Shown one piece after another: positions 22,024 through 28,800 of a DNA stretch of 37,385 nt. The notes beneath the pieces were generated by a model. It was not told where the DNA came from, did not search any database, and worked only from the letters and a program-made list of their open reading frames with translations. The stretch covers positions 1-37,385 of the IMG/VR virus record IMGVR_UViG_3300046004_001005. One strand, given 5' to 3'. The position numbers and the translations under genes were made by a program. The DNA comes from a virus. Numbering within the stretch: position 1 is the first letter of the stretch; each line of letters opens with the position of its first letter.

Positions 22024-23423
22024 ACAGCAGGCACCAACGGCTCGACCTCGCCAACCTCCGCGTCAATATCCTCATCCGTGCGATTCTGCGCGATAAGGCC
22101 ACCGCCGCGCAGTTTCGTGCGAACGTCTTGCACGCCGATCACCTGGCGGTCCATCAACTGAATCATGGCCATCACGGTTTGCGCGTCCAGATTGTCCGGG
22201 TAGAACTGCTGGTTGAGCGAGTAACGCACGGCAGCGGGATCTGCACCCATGAATAGCGCGGCATCCTCTAGCGCGGCCTCAAGCCCTTCGCTGACGTTGC
22301 CAACAGCCGTAGACAGTGAGCTAGCCTTGCCGCTTGCATCAATGCGCGCCGCCTCTGCCGTCTCGGTGCGTGTTGCATCACTGATCAGGTGCGCGCCCAC
22401 TGCGACCATTTGCGCTTCCAGGCTGCGGAGTTTTTCCTCTACGGCGCTGGCTGGGTCAAGCTGCAACAGTGAGGCGCTGCCTTGGTCGCCAAGGAATAAG
22501 CCTTGATCAGCGCCAACGGTTACGCCTTGCGGGTTTGCTTCCTTCCACTGCTCATTGCTCATGCTTGAGCTAATAACCAGAGTGCCGCCCGAGTGGATGT
22601 GTAGATTTTTTGCAGAATCTGCACTCATCTGGTAATGCGCCGTGTTCAGATCCACGATCCCGCTGATTAGCGCCTCATCAACCTCCGGGCTGTTCGTGGT
22701 CGCGCCGATGAAGTGAAACGGGATGTGATTCCAAGGCAGGCTGTTAGCCTGGCGCGGAATCATCACGTCGCCGATCTGCTGTTCGTATTCATCGTAAACG
22801 GTCTGAGTGTAAACGCCGTCAACCAGCCTCAACACTCGATAGCGCTTGTCGTAGTCAATCAGGTAATCGTCTTTTTCGACTTCTGCCAGCTCGCACAGCT
22901 TGACCATCGTCAGCCGCATCACGCCGCCGATATTCTGAATGCGCCAATTGTCGATTGACTCGGCCCGGTATTGCGTCAGGCGCGCAGCCAAGCCAAGCGC
23001 TGCAACCTGTTCGGCAGACAATCCCGGCTCTGCTGCTGGGTAGTCCACCAGCACGCCAACGCGGCCAACTTCGATAACCTCGGCCAATGCCAGCTTGGCG
23101 ACTTGTTCAAGCGATAAGCCTGAGCCGTCTGCGTTCTCTAGGAGGTATTCGATTTGCGAGGGTAGCTCAACCTCAGGCGCACGGCGCATCACCATCCCGA
23201 TTAAGCCTTGCTTGGTGTAGCCAGAGACTGGCATCCACACGGCGCGCAGCAGGTAGCGCTTATACCGTGCGCGGGCTTCTTCTCGAATGTCGTTAGCGTT
23301 ATCGTCAGGCAGGAAGTCGGTAGCGTATCGCTTAACCTCGTCTTGTCCGCTGCAAGCCGCGCGATTCTTTGCCCACCGGGCTAGCTGGTCGGTGTAGCGT
23401 GGATGTGTAGTGGTGATAGGCAT
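22020..23423 (-). CDS. Portal protein (DUF4055 family)
   Basis: A 467-residue protein that fits DUF4055 portals: GYTKQGLIGMVMRRAPEVEL near residue 70, LALAEVIEVGRVGVLVDYP, WNHIPFHFIGATTNSPEVDE, then EKLRSLEAQMVAVGAHLI and a helical barrel region near the end. Portals form the dodecameric ring through which DNA enters; this one is somewhat shorter than many. Preceded by late promoter copy 4 and coupled to the MuF-like gene. Confidence 0.9.
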   Translation of the reverse strand: MPITTTHPRYTDQLARWAKNRAACSGQDEVKRYATDFLPDDNANDIREEARARYKRYLLRAVWMPVSGYTKQGLIGMVMRRAPEVELPSQIEYLLENADGSGLSLEQVAKLALAEVIEVGRVGVLVDYPAAEPGLSAEQVAALGLAARLTQYRAESIDNWRIQNIGGVMRLTMVKLCELAEVEKDDYLIDYDKRYRVLRLVDGVYTQTVYDEYEQQIGDVMIPRQANSLPWNHIPFHFIGATTNSPEVDEALISGIVDLNTAHYQMSADSAKNLHIHSGGTLVISSSMSNEQWKEANPQGVTVGADQGLFLGDQGSASLLQLDPASAVEEKLRSLEAQMVAVGAHLISDATRTETAEAARIDASGKASSLSTAVGNVSEGLEAALEDAALFMGADPAAVRYSLNQQFYPDNLDAQTVMAMIQLMDRQVIGVQDVRTKLRGGGLIAQNRTDEDIDAEVGEVEPLVPAV

Positions 23424-23454
23424 TCGTGCGGCCTCATGGCGTTAATATGCACAT

Positions 23455-23482
23455 ATTATGCCAAGTCAAGCAATGAGGCAAA
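23455..23482 (-). promoter_or_regulatory. Late promoter copy 4 (TTTGCC-N16-CATAAT)
   Basis: On the minus strand, TTTGCC at 23482-23477, 16 bases, CATAAT at 23460-23455, then ATGTGCATATT. Drives portal and MuF-like genes. Confidence 0.65.
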
Positions 23483-23486
23483 AGAA

Positions 23487-23504
23487 AGCCCCAATAAAGG
23501 GGCT
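23487..23504 (-). terminator. Terminator after the 83-aa gene
   Basis: AGCCCC and GGGGCT arms with a 6-base loop, followed on the minus strand by TTCTTTTGCC. The T-run merges with the -35 box of late promoter copy 4, so stop and restart are adjacent. Confidence 0.7.
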
Positions 23505-23510
23505 GATCAG

Positions 23511-23762
23511 CTAGAAGATCATTGATCCTATTGCTAGCCCCATCCCAAAATCTGTGCCGGATGATGAGATTGTAGAGGGTTCTGGTATTTGCCTTGCTGG
23601 GCTTTTGTGGTGATTGGCGAAAAACAGCAAATCAAGCTCTATAGCGTTTCTGTAAACCTGAGATGTTATTGAGACCTCGGCTAGTTCAGAGCGCCTAACA
23701 TCGTCCAGGCTTTTTAATCCGCAATCTGAAACCTTGACATTTTTCCCGAAAATTAGCATTTC
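23511..23762 (-). CDS. Hypothetical protein
   Basis: An 83-residue protein (MLIFGKNVKVSDCGLKSLDD, then EVSITSQVYRNAIELDLLFF), ending in a Ser/Gly-rich tail with GMGLAIGSMIF. Not recognised. The hydrophobic C-terminal tip could be a weak membrane contact. I start at 23762, because GGAG lies 7 bases upstream; the longer in-frame starts at 23771 and 23840 have no ribosome site and the latter would span a terminator hairpin. Confidence 0.6.
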   Translation of the reverse strand, partial: EMLIFGKNVKVSDCGLKSLDDVRRSELAEVSITSQVYRNAIELDLLFFANHHKSPARQIPEPSTISSSGTDFGMGLAIGSMIF

Positions 23763-23781
23763 AATCTCCATGGCTTGAAGA

Positions 23782-23802
23782 AAGCCCGCATTTAGCGGGC
23801 TT
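23782..23802 (-). terminator. Rho-independent terminator after the 54-aa membrane protein
   Basis: AAGCCCGC and GCGGGCTT arms (8 bp) with a 5-base loop, followed by TCTTCAAG on the minus strand. Separates the 23807 gene from the 23511 gene. Confidence 0.7.
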
Positions 23803-23806
23803 GGTG

Positions 23807-23971
23807 TTAGCGCGGCAGGCTTAAAAGAATGCAGACGCATAGAAGGTATATTGCATTTCCCTTTTCCCCTTTAAGGAAGTTAAAAACCGAGAGCCAAAGT
23901 AAAGCCTGCTCAAGAGCAAGGCTAACAATCCTGTCAACGGATGCTATTTCCAGCCATTCTAGGAGGCCCAT
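23807..23971 (-). CDS. Small membrane protein (54 aa)
   Basis: A 54-residue ORF (MGLLEWLEIASVDRIVSLAL start), with hydrophobic segments at about residues 10-30 (including ALEQALLWLSVFNFL) and 40-52 (AIYLLCVCILLSL) around a GEKGN turn. Its ATG overlaps the preceding stop (TGATG), suggesting coupling. Two-helix topology like a small holin; no other evidence for that role. Confidence 0.6.
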   Translation of the reverse strand: MGLLEWLEIASVDRIVSLALEQALLWLSVFNFLKGEKGNAIYLLCVCILLSLPR

Positions 23972-24522
23972 CAATTGCCCTCGGTCTTGCGGTAGCCTTC
24001 GTCAATCATGGCGCGAATAACCTTCACTGCGCTGTCAGTTATAACGCAGCCGGTCATCGCCTGCATAGCTTGGCTGATGTCAGCGCACGCCATAGCCACA
24101 GCCGCCTCCCGCTCCTCTGCCGCGATCTGCTCAGGGGTGCGGATAGGGCGTAGCTGGCCGCTACCCACAACCCCTACGACGCCTGAATCATCACAGCCGC
24201 AAACCATTTGGCCGTTAAATTGGCCAACATAAGTTCCGCCCTTCCACTCGTTGCCGTATGTCAAGTATTCAACCTTGCAGCCTGCTGGCGGCAAACCCTC
24301 GCCGCTCCATGCTGGCTGGGTGGGGGGGCGTGGGATCATAAATGCTAGAAAGCGCTCATAATCAACAGCCCAAGGCCTGAACCCGTCAGGCTCAAAGCCA
24401 AACCTACAAAAACCCAAACCATCTTTTTCAACTTTAACCCAATACTCGCGGCGCGGCGCATCTGGCTCTTTTAGGTAATGCGTAGCCCCTTCCGGCGCTT
24501 TACTCCAATCAATCGTTTCCAT
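23971..24522 (-). CDS. Conserved phage protein
   Basis: A 183-residue protein. The N-terminus (METIDWSKAPEGATHYLKEP) is a recurring phage module for unknown proteins with a WSKAPEGATHY start. A second module, LPPAGCKVEYLTYGNEWKGG, is followed by LRPIRTPEQIAAEEREAAV and a helical end. I know this composite arrangement from phage accessory proteins but no function is established. ATG with GGGGAG 6 bases upstream. Confidence 0.75.
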   Translation of the reverse strand: METIDWSKAPEGATHYLKEPDAPRREYWVKVEKDGLGFCRFGFEPDGFRPWAVDYERFLAFMIPRPPTQPAWSGEGLPPAGCKVEYLTYGNEWKGGTYVGQFNGQMVCGCDDSGVVGVVGSGQLRPIRTPEQIAAEEREAAVAMACADISQAMQAMTGCVITDSAVKVIRAMIDEGYRKTEGN

Positions 24523-24525
24523 GCT

Positions 24526-24855
24526 TTACTCCCCAATGCAGTTGTTTGCGTTTTGCTTAACCCAGGCGATAGCCTCGCCAAGCTTTTTAGCGCCAGAATA
24601 ACGAACGTCAAAGCCTCCAGACGCTAGCCAGAATTTGCCGTCTTTATCGCGGTAGCCGGTCTCAATGTCGCGCCAACCAAAGCCGGTCATGCGATCCAGT
24701 ACGGTCAGGCTGCCTATGTCGGTGTGCAATGCGAACTGCCGATCATCTTCACGCTTCGACATATCGACTTCGTAAAAAATGTCAGCCGTAAAGGCAGATT
24801 CATCCGTGCAGCCTACCCACACTTCCTTGCCGTGTTCGTTGATTGTCTTTTCCAC
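24526..24855 (-). CDS. Hypothetical protein
   Basis: A 109-residue acidic protein (EKTINEHGKEVWVGCTDESA), mixed alpha/beta with several aromatic residues (FGWRDIETGYRDKDGKFWLA). No recognised domain. GTG start with GGAG 9 bases upstream. It is the first gene after a candidate promoter in the gap behind the terminase and is followed closely by the 183-residue protein gene. Confidence 0.7.
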   Translation of the reverse strand: MEKTINEHGKEVWVGCTDESAFTADIFYEVDMSKREDDRQFALHTDIGSLTVLDRMTGFGWRDIETGYRDKDGKFWLASGGFDVRYSGAKKLGEAIAWVKQNANNCIGE

Positions 24856-24892
24856 TTTCTACCACTCCAAATACGCACCATTGCGCGGGCGT

Positions 24893-24923
24893 AGTATAGC
24901 GCTTTAATCGGGTTGGTGGTCAA
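24893..24923 (-). promoter_or_regulatory. Possible promoter behind terL
   Basis: On the minus strand, TTGACC at 24923-24918 and TATACT at 24898-24893 with a long 19-base spacer. The -10 is perfect but the spacing is poor; it would serve the 24526 and 23971 genes. Confidence 0.4.
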
Positions 24924-26242
24924 TACCCGAAGCGCACCGGCAAACTCATGACAGGCTGATGCAATGGCCATTCAACATGCACGCAATAACCGATGGCGGT
25001 CGTGATGTGCTGATACTTGTTTTTCTGGTCTTCTTGGAATGTAGAGCCTTCCTGTAGCTGCACGGTCGCCAAGCCCTTCTCGCACCACGGCGCAGTAACA
25101 GGGTTTACGTAAAGGCTGATATGGCCGTCCGCCGTCTTGATCTTGGCACGCACTGCGTTTTGGCGATCCTTGATAGCTGGCGCAGACTTCCTTACCTTTC
25201 GGTCAAACGTCCAGCCATTGGCGCGCAATACGTCTTCAATGTCGGTGTAGTCCGATGCGTGGCCGTGCTTCTCGCCTGCGCGCCCAGCTGGGTCGCCATA
25301 GATCAGAACGCGCTTGTTTTGGTGGTCTTTGTACCGCTCAACAAACTCTAGCGCAGACTGCTTTGAAACGGCGCTAGTCAGAACGATTTCGTCTAGCAGA
25401 TATAGAGCGTCACCACGACGAACACCGACCGCCGATGATAGCGGCGTGAAGTTCTGGTCGTGCATCCACATTAGCTGCTCGTGCGGCTCTATGGTCGCGT
25501 CCGTGTGGTTTGCTTTGCTGTAGTCTTCATAGATTCGCCCGCTCGCAGTCTCAAAGCTGGCTTCAAATTCTTGTTTGAACTGCTTTTCAGACATGCTGCG
25601 TTTCATTGCGGAGATTACGTCAGGCGGCAAGATTTCGGCAGACTTCCAATGGAATACTTCAAAGTCTGGGTTGTCGCCTATCTCGGCCTGACTGCACAGG
25701 TCGTAGTAGTGGTTCAAGCCATCTGGCACGCCTAGCAACCAGCACCACGCGCGGTAGTCTGGTCGCGTTGGGTTTACCGTGTTCAAGGCTGGCAGAATGT
25801 TGGCTTCCCATGCGTCCGCCTTAATGTCTGCGAACTCGTCAATGCCGCCTCCGTGCCAAGGGATACCCTCAATTCGCTGCGGCTTGTCCAGGCCAATGAC
25901 GTGGATCTCTGAGCCGTTCGGCATGTAGATTATGCGGTCTGACTCGGACGGTCGGCGCGGGTGAAGTGACGAAAGCGTGAACGCCTTCAAATCATCCCAA
26001 AAGATTTTTTTGGCCTGGTCGTGCGTTGGTGCTGCTGCAAAGTAAATACCTGGCACGGCATTTGCTTGATGCACTAGGAAGCGCTTAAACCGCTCGGTTT
26101 TGCCGCTCCGACGACCAGCAGGGACAAGGGGAAACCTGACGCCACGATGCACTGCGCCGATTAGCGATAGCTGTACATCGTGATCAATAAGCGGATACCA
26201 GCGCGCCAACTGGCGGTCTAGCAGGATATTGCCGGTAGTCAT
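24920..26242 (-). CDS. terL: Terminase large subunit
   Basis: A 440-residue packaging ATPase/nuclease. Walker A GRRSGKT at about residues 43-49; Walker B with IDEF at about residues 134-137 (GGGIDEFADIKADAWE); a coupling motif region WCWLLGVPDG. The C-terminal RNase H-like nuclease has YGDPAGRAGEKHGHASDY with its first catalytic Asp. It translocates DNA into the prohead and cuts concatemers. ATGA overlap with the small subunit. Confidence 0.93.
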   Translation of the reverse strand: MTTGNILLDRQLARWYPLIDHDVQLSLIGAVHRGVRFPLVPAGRRSGKTERFKRFLVHQANAVPGIYFAAAPTHDQAKKIFWDDLKAFTLSSLHPRRPSESDRIIYMPNGSEIHVIGLDKPQRIEGIPWHGGGIDEFADIKADAWEANILPALNTVNPTRPDYRAWCWLLGVPDGLNHYYDLCSQAEIGDNPDFEVFHWKSAEILPPDVISAMKRSMSEKQFKQEFEASFETASGRIYEDYSKANHTDATIEPHEQLMWMHDQNFTPLSSAVGVRRGDALYLLDEIVLTSAVSKQSALEFVERYKDHQNKRVLIYGDPAGRAGEKHGHASDYTDIEDVLRANGWTFDRKVRKSAPAIKDRQNAVRAKIKTADGHISLYVNPVTAPWCEKGLATVQLQEGSTFQEDQKNKYQHITTAIGYCVHVEWPLHQPVMSLPVRFGY

Positions 26243-26697
26243 CCAGGCAGCTTGCCAATGAGGTCTTGCAGGATGCCAGCCATATCCGGGCCTTTATGCT
26301 CAATAATCTGCTTATCGAGGCCGCACAGCTTTGCCTTTGACATAACGGCAGAAACCGCCGCGCTACATTGCGGGGTCTCAGCACCCAAAGCAACCGCCTT
26401 GATTTGGTTTAGCTCTTCAATCAACGATTCAACAGTAACCATAAATTCCTTCCTCACCTCTGCGCGCAGCTCTTCGACATACGCTTGCACAACAGGATTT
26501 CGCCATAGCCGCGAAGACATTTTGTTCAGATTGCTGCCAGTGGCTTTAGACCCGTAGATCTTCGCGTAGTGCTGGCCTTTGGTCATCTTGTGGTCTTTGT
26601 CCAGCACCACAGCGCGCGCAAAGGCCATGCTGCGTTCGTTCAGCTCTAGGGTGTCCGAATCGTGGCTATTTAGCTGGGCGTTTTGCTTAGTAGCCAT
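26239..26697 (-). CDS. terS: Terminase small subunit
   Basis: A 152-residue protein. A helix-turn-helix-like N-terminal region (ERSMAFARAVVLDKDHKMTK then GQHYAKIYGSKATGSNLNKM) carries the KIYGSKAxGSNxxxxSSRLxxNPxVxxYI pattern of phage terminase small subunits. A helical oligomerisation region follows. It recognises the packaging site, often located in or near its own gene. Its ATG overlaps the previous stop by one base and its stop overlaps terL. Confidence 0.9.
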   Translation of the reverse strand: MATKQNAQLNSHDSDTLELNERSMAFARAVVLDKDHKMTKGQHYAKIYGSKATGSNLNKMSSRLWRNPVVQAYVEELRAEVRKEFMVTVESLIEELNQIKAVALGAETPQCSAAVSAVMSKAKLCGLDKQIIEHKGPDMAGILQDLIGKLPG

Positions 26698-26897
26698 TAG
26701 AGCTGCTCGATATATACGCGCTTAGGCTTCTTGATCGGCTGGCAATTGAACCCGGTGCGCTTGTGAGTGAATGCGCCTGCCGTGCGGCACTCTCCCGCGA
26801 TGGTGGCGCGCTCTGTTGCTGAGCCGTGCTTATTGCCGTACCAAGCGCCAACACAAAGACCGATGACGACACAGAAACACAGCGCAAATTCTCTCAT
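26697..26897 (-). CDS. Small membrane-anchored protein
   Basis: A 66-residue protein: a hydrophobic N-terminal segment (FALCFCVVIGLCVGAWYG) that could be an anchor or uncleaved signal, then a basic Cys-containing periplasmic-type tail (CRTAGAFTHKRTGFNCQPI). ATGA overlap with the preceding gene and TAATG overlap with terS. Spanin-like topology is possible but the length and lack of coiled coil argue against an inner-membrane spanin. Confidence 0.7.
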   Translation of the reverse strand: MREFALCFCVVIGLCVGAWYGNKHGSATERATIAGECRTAGAFTHKRTGFNCQPIKKPKRVYIEQL

Positions 26898-27145
26898 CGG
26901 TCAGCCTTCCTTTCGACCTTGTCTTCAATCCTGTCCAGCTTCTTGAACAGTGTGTCCATCATGGCCGTGAACTCTTCGCGGCGCATGTATTCGCCTGCTA
27001 CGACCTTTTCAATCGAAGCCACCTTCTCGACAATCTTACTGTCAGTGCCCTGCAAGTCTTTCACGGATTGCCACAGTGCGTTCAGCAAGAAACCTCCCAA
27101 AAGGTTCGCTGCGCCTATGATCCAGATTATGAAGTTTTGATCCAT
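26894..27145 (-). CDS. Membrane-anchored coiled-coil protein
   Basis: An 83-residue protein: one N-terminal membrane helix (about 4-24, FIIWIIGAANLLGGFLLNAL), then a heptad-like coiled coil (DLQGTDSKIVEKVASIEKV; later FTAMMDTLFKKLDRIEDKVE). This topology is common in phage genes near lysis or terminase modules and resembles XhlA-type or similar accessory proteins. No function is fixed. Upstream Shine-Dalgarno is weak and may depend on reading through the short ORF at 27127-27225. Confidence 0.72.
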   Translation of the reverse strand: MDQNFIIWIIGAANLLGGFLLNALWQSVKDLQGTDSKIVEKVASIEKVVAGEYMRREEFTAMMDTLFKKLDRIEDKVERKADR

Positions 27146-27225
27146 TCGTAGGCGTCCGCTAGCCTTTTCAATACTGGCATATTAATTGCAAGAGCGATAA
27201 ACGGCAAGGCAATAAAAAACCCCAT
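27127..27225 (-). CDS. Possible 32-aa hydrophobic peptide
   Basis: A short ORF (MGFFIALPFIALAINMPVLK, then RLADAYEWIKTS) whose stop lies 18 bases inside the next gene, a spacing that could couple translation. But its ATG sits in the 3' arm of an intrinsic terminator and has no Shine-Dalgarno, so it may be chance. Confidence 0.3.
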   Translation of the reverse strand: MGFFIALPFIALAINMPVLKRLADAYEWIKTS

Positions 27226-27264
27226 CGCCGCGCTGTCAGGATCGCTGACGCTCTTCGTGTGGGG
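27214..27264 (-). terminator. Rho-independent terminator before the terminase block
   Basis: On the minus strand, CCCCA at 27264-27260 and TGGGG at 27224-27220 close a large stem with an inner GTCAG/CTGAC hairpin, followed by TTTTTT. It would end transcripts from the 27322-27486 gene and RNA region. A weak promoter follows (TTGCCG, 17 bases, TAATAT). Confidence 0.6.
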
Positions 27265-27321
27265 CCGTGTTGCATGTCGGCGCTGATTTGTGCATGCCAG
27301 TTTCGGCAGTGGCCTAGCGCC

Positions 27322-27486
27322 TTATTCTGTAACGTCTTTTACTACCTGCTTTACTTCCTTTGCGGCTTCCTGCGCAAGATCAGCAGCAGGCTTTGTGATG
27401 ATGCGCGCGGCATCAACTGCAATTTCAACCGGCGCTGCAACAACCTTCGCAACGTCACCGATAAGACCTACAAGCGAACCGAACAT
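27322..27486 (-). CDS. Small amphipathic protein (54 aa)
   Basis: A 54-residue protein (MFGSLVGLIGDVAKVVAAPV then EIAVDAARIITKPAADLAQE), Ala/Val-rich and amphipathic with a charged C-terminus (KEVKQVVKDVTE). Similar short MFGSLVG-type proteins occur in many phages with no assigned role; the helix could associate with membranes. Very good AAGGAG ribosome site 7-8 bases before the ATG. It is the first gene downstream of the structured region and is followed by a terminator. Confidence 0.75.
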   Translation of the reverse strand: MFGSLVGLIGDVAKVVAAPVEIAVDAARIITKPAADLAQEAAKEVKQVVKDVTE

Positions 27487-27510
27487 AGTTTAACTCCTTT
27501 GGTTTTTAGT

Positions 27511-27583
27511 AATGAATGGGCCTGATGCGAACCAGGCTCGGCTTCGCAGCTCGTTAGCGTATCGCCTACGCATTCCATTCATT
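27511..27583 (-). other. 73-nt four-armed, tRNA-like fold
   Basis: Closing stem AATGAATGG (27583-27575) with CCATTCATT (27519-27511), 9 perfect pairs. Inside: GCGTA-GGCGA-TACGC, GCT-GCGA-AGC and GCCTG-GTTCGCAT-CAGGC. The size and GG/TTC loops recall a tRNA, but the middle arm has no anticodon loop and no CCA follows. It ends 25 bases before the ATG at 27486. Confidence 0.6.
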
Positions 27584-27874
27584 CGGCTGGTGACTGATTC
27601 AGCGCGTCAACTAAGTGGCCGCTTCGGTCGTACCCTGCCCGCCTCGGGTCAATCACCATGCGAATAAATCCCCGTCTTTCCGGGGTGTCATGTCGTTTCG
27701 AGCCTTCTGACAGGAAGAGAAAGGGGTGTATGAACCCTGCTCTAGGCTACAGACCGTTACCAGTCTCAAATAATCGGAGCGGCTGTTACGGGGAGTATGC
27801 CGTACTTCGCTAAGCTTACCGACTCTGCGCGTTTGGCCTCACGCGGCGCATTAAAGCGCTTGGGTGTGTGAGGC
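27511..27874 (-). ncRNA. Candidate structured non-coding RNA or long structured leader
   Basis: The 404 bases from 27487 to 27890 hold no convincing gene on either strand. The minus strand can form a chain of stems (positions in the minus 5'-to-3' order): GCCTCAC/GTGAGGC at 27874-27836 with an inner GCGC stem; AGTCGG/CCGATT around 27823-27774 enclosing TACGG/CCGTA; AGACTG-GTAA-CGGTCT at 27766-27751; TGTCA/TGACA at 27712-27686; CCCCG/CGGGG at 27685-27670; a 9-bp closing stem at 27657-27649 with 27597-27589 enclosing CCCG-AGG-CGGG; and the four-armed element at 27583-27511. Several stems keep G-U pairs and GNRA loops only when read on the minus strand, matching operon direction. It may be a free RNA, a 5' leader or a packaging-related site. 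Not tested by folding software. Confidence 0.55.
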
Positions 27875-27890
27875 TGAGTTTAGCGCTAAT

Positions 27891-28079
27891 CTAGCCAGCC
27901 GCCAACAACTTCTGAATCTGCCTCTCAATCTTCCCGCGCTCAATCGCATTGCTGATCGTGAACAGAATCCACATGATCACCCACAGCCCGCCCGTCAAAA
28001 TGCTGGCGATAAAGTGCCAGCCGTGCGACGTGTCGTGCTTGTTGAGTTTGTTTAGCAGGATTTGCATGTTGTCGGTCAT
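27891..28079 (-). CDS. Small conserved membrane protein
   Basis: A 62-residue protein: a polar helix (DNMQILLNKLNKHDTSHG), then one membrane helix (FIASILTGGLWVIMWILFTI) and a basic end (AIERGKIERQIQKLLAAG). The LTGGLWxIxWIL plus SNAIERxKIE pattern recurs in short phage proteins of unknown role. I use the ATG at 28079, with GGAG about 10 bases upstream, rather than the start at 28133 inside the upstream gene. It ends the operon just before the structured RNA region. Confidence 0.72.
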   Translation of the reverse strand: MTDNMQILLNKLNKHDTSHGWHFIASILTGGLWVIMWILFTISNAIERGKIERQIQKLLAAG

Positions 28080-28126
28080 TCTCTGTATCTCCAGTAATGC
28101 GCCAGCATGGTGACTGGCGCGGGTAA

Positions 28127-28627
28127 TTAGCACATGCAGTTATCGTCAGTACACCCAACGCATCGGGTTAGCGGGCCGCCTGATACGCTGGATGATAAAC
28201 AGCCTTGACCGGTGAAGCCTCCCGACTTGAAGTCGCCCGACATAGCCTGTCCAGCCACTTTAATTTTATCGGCAATCGCTTGGAGCTGGTTTTCCTGACC
28301 GAAGTCGGCTGGCATATCGGCTATCGGGCGACCAATCATGAAGCGCTCTATAGTCTCCATGCGCTGACCGTAGAAGCTTGCCTTTTCTGCGTCATAAAGC
28401 CCGCCATCATGACCGCGCTTCCCCGGCTTAATTCGTGCGGCTCCTTTTCGCCAGATTGCCTTAAAGGCCTCGCCCTCTGAAAAGCTCAAGCCTAGCGCTT
28501 CGATAATGTCGTTGCATTCGGCTGTATAAGGTTCGCGCCCTTCTCGCGTAGGGTGAGCAATGTCAACCTCGTAGTAGTTGACCTTGCCGCCGCTGTACTC
28601 GGCTGTGCTGCCGTCACTGGCGCTCAT
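28127..28627 (-). CDS. Conserved phage protein with Cys-rich tail
   Basis: A 166-residue protein. The core (GGKVNYYEVDIAHPTREGRE, then IIEALGLSFSEGEAFKAIWR and LYDAEKASFYGQRM) belongs to a widespread phage family of unknown function with YYxVxI, AExxDIIEAL and FKAIWR blocks. The last 15 residues carry CVGCTDDNCMC, four Cys that could bind a metal and are often absent from the family. ATGA overlap with the HTH-like gene upstream. Confidence 0.8.
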   Translation of the reverse strand: MSASDGSTAEYSGGKVNYYEVDIAHPTREGREPYTAECNDIIEALGLSFSEGEAFKAIWRKGAARIKPGKRGHDGGLYDAEKASFYGQRMETIERFMIGRPIADMPADFGQENQLQAIADKIKVAGQAMSGDFKSGGFTGQGCLSSSVSGGPLTRCVGCTDDNCMC

Positions 28628-28800
28628 ACACTCACCTTCCCCGCCTTCTTCGCGTTATACCGCTTCTGGATCTCAGGGTTGAGAATCTGCCCAATTCGCG
28701 CAGGGCTTAGGCGGTACTCGATGATAAGCTCCATGCGTGACGTGCCAGCCGCGTGCTTGGCTCGGATCTCATCGTCACGTTCTTGATTCTTGCAATGCAT
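28624..28800 (-). CDS. Small HTH-like regulator
   Basis: A 58-residue protein: DDEIRAKHAAGTSRMELIIE then YRLSPARIGQILNPEIQKRY, a helix-turn-helix arrangement like the sigma-4/region of small resolvase-type DNA binders. AGGAG lies 6-7 bases before the ATG; TGA overlaps the next ATG. Probably DNA-binding, target unknown. Confidence 0.68.
   Translation of the reverse strand: MHCKNQERDDEIRAKHAAGTSRMELIIEYRLSPARIGQILNPEIQKRYNAKKAGKVSV

Noticed and set aside
27511-27583. A genuine tRNA
   Set aside because: The middle arm has a 3-bp stem with a 4-base loop, so no anticodon loop; no CCA follows and the closing stem is 9 bp instead of 7.
27487-27890. Group I or group II intron, or RNase P/tmRNA
   Set aside because: No recognisable conserved core (no group I P/Q/R/S pairs, no group II domain V), no split gene on either side, and no tmRNA or RNase P signature sequences were found by eye.
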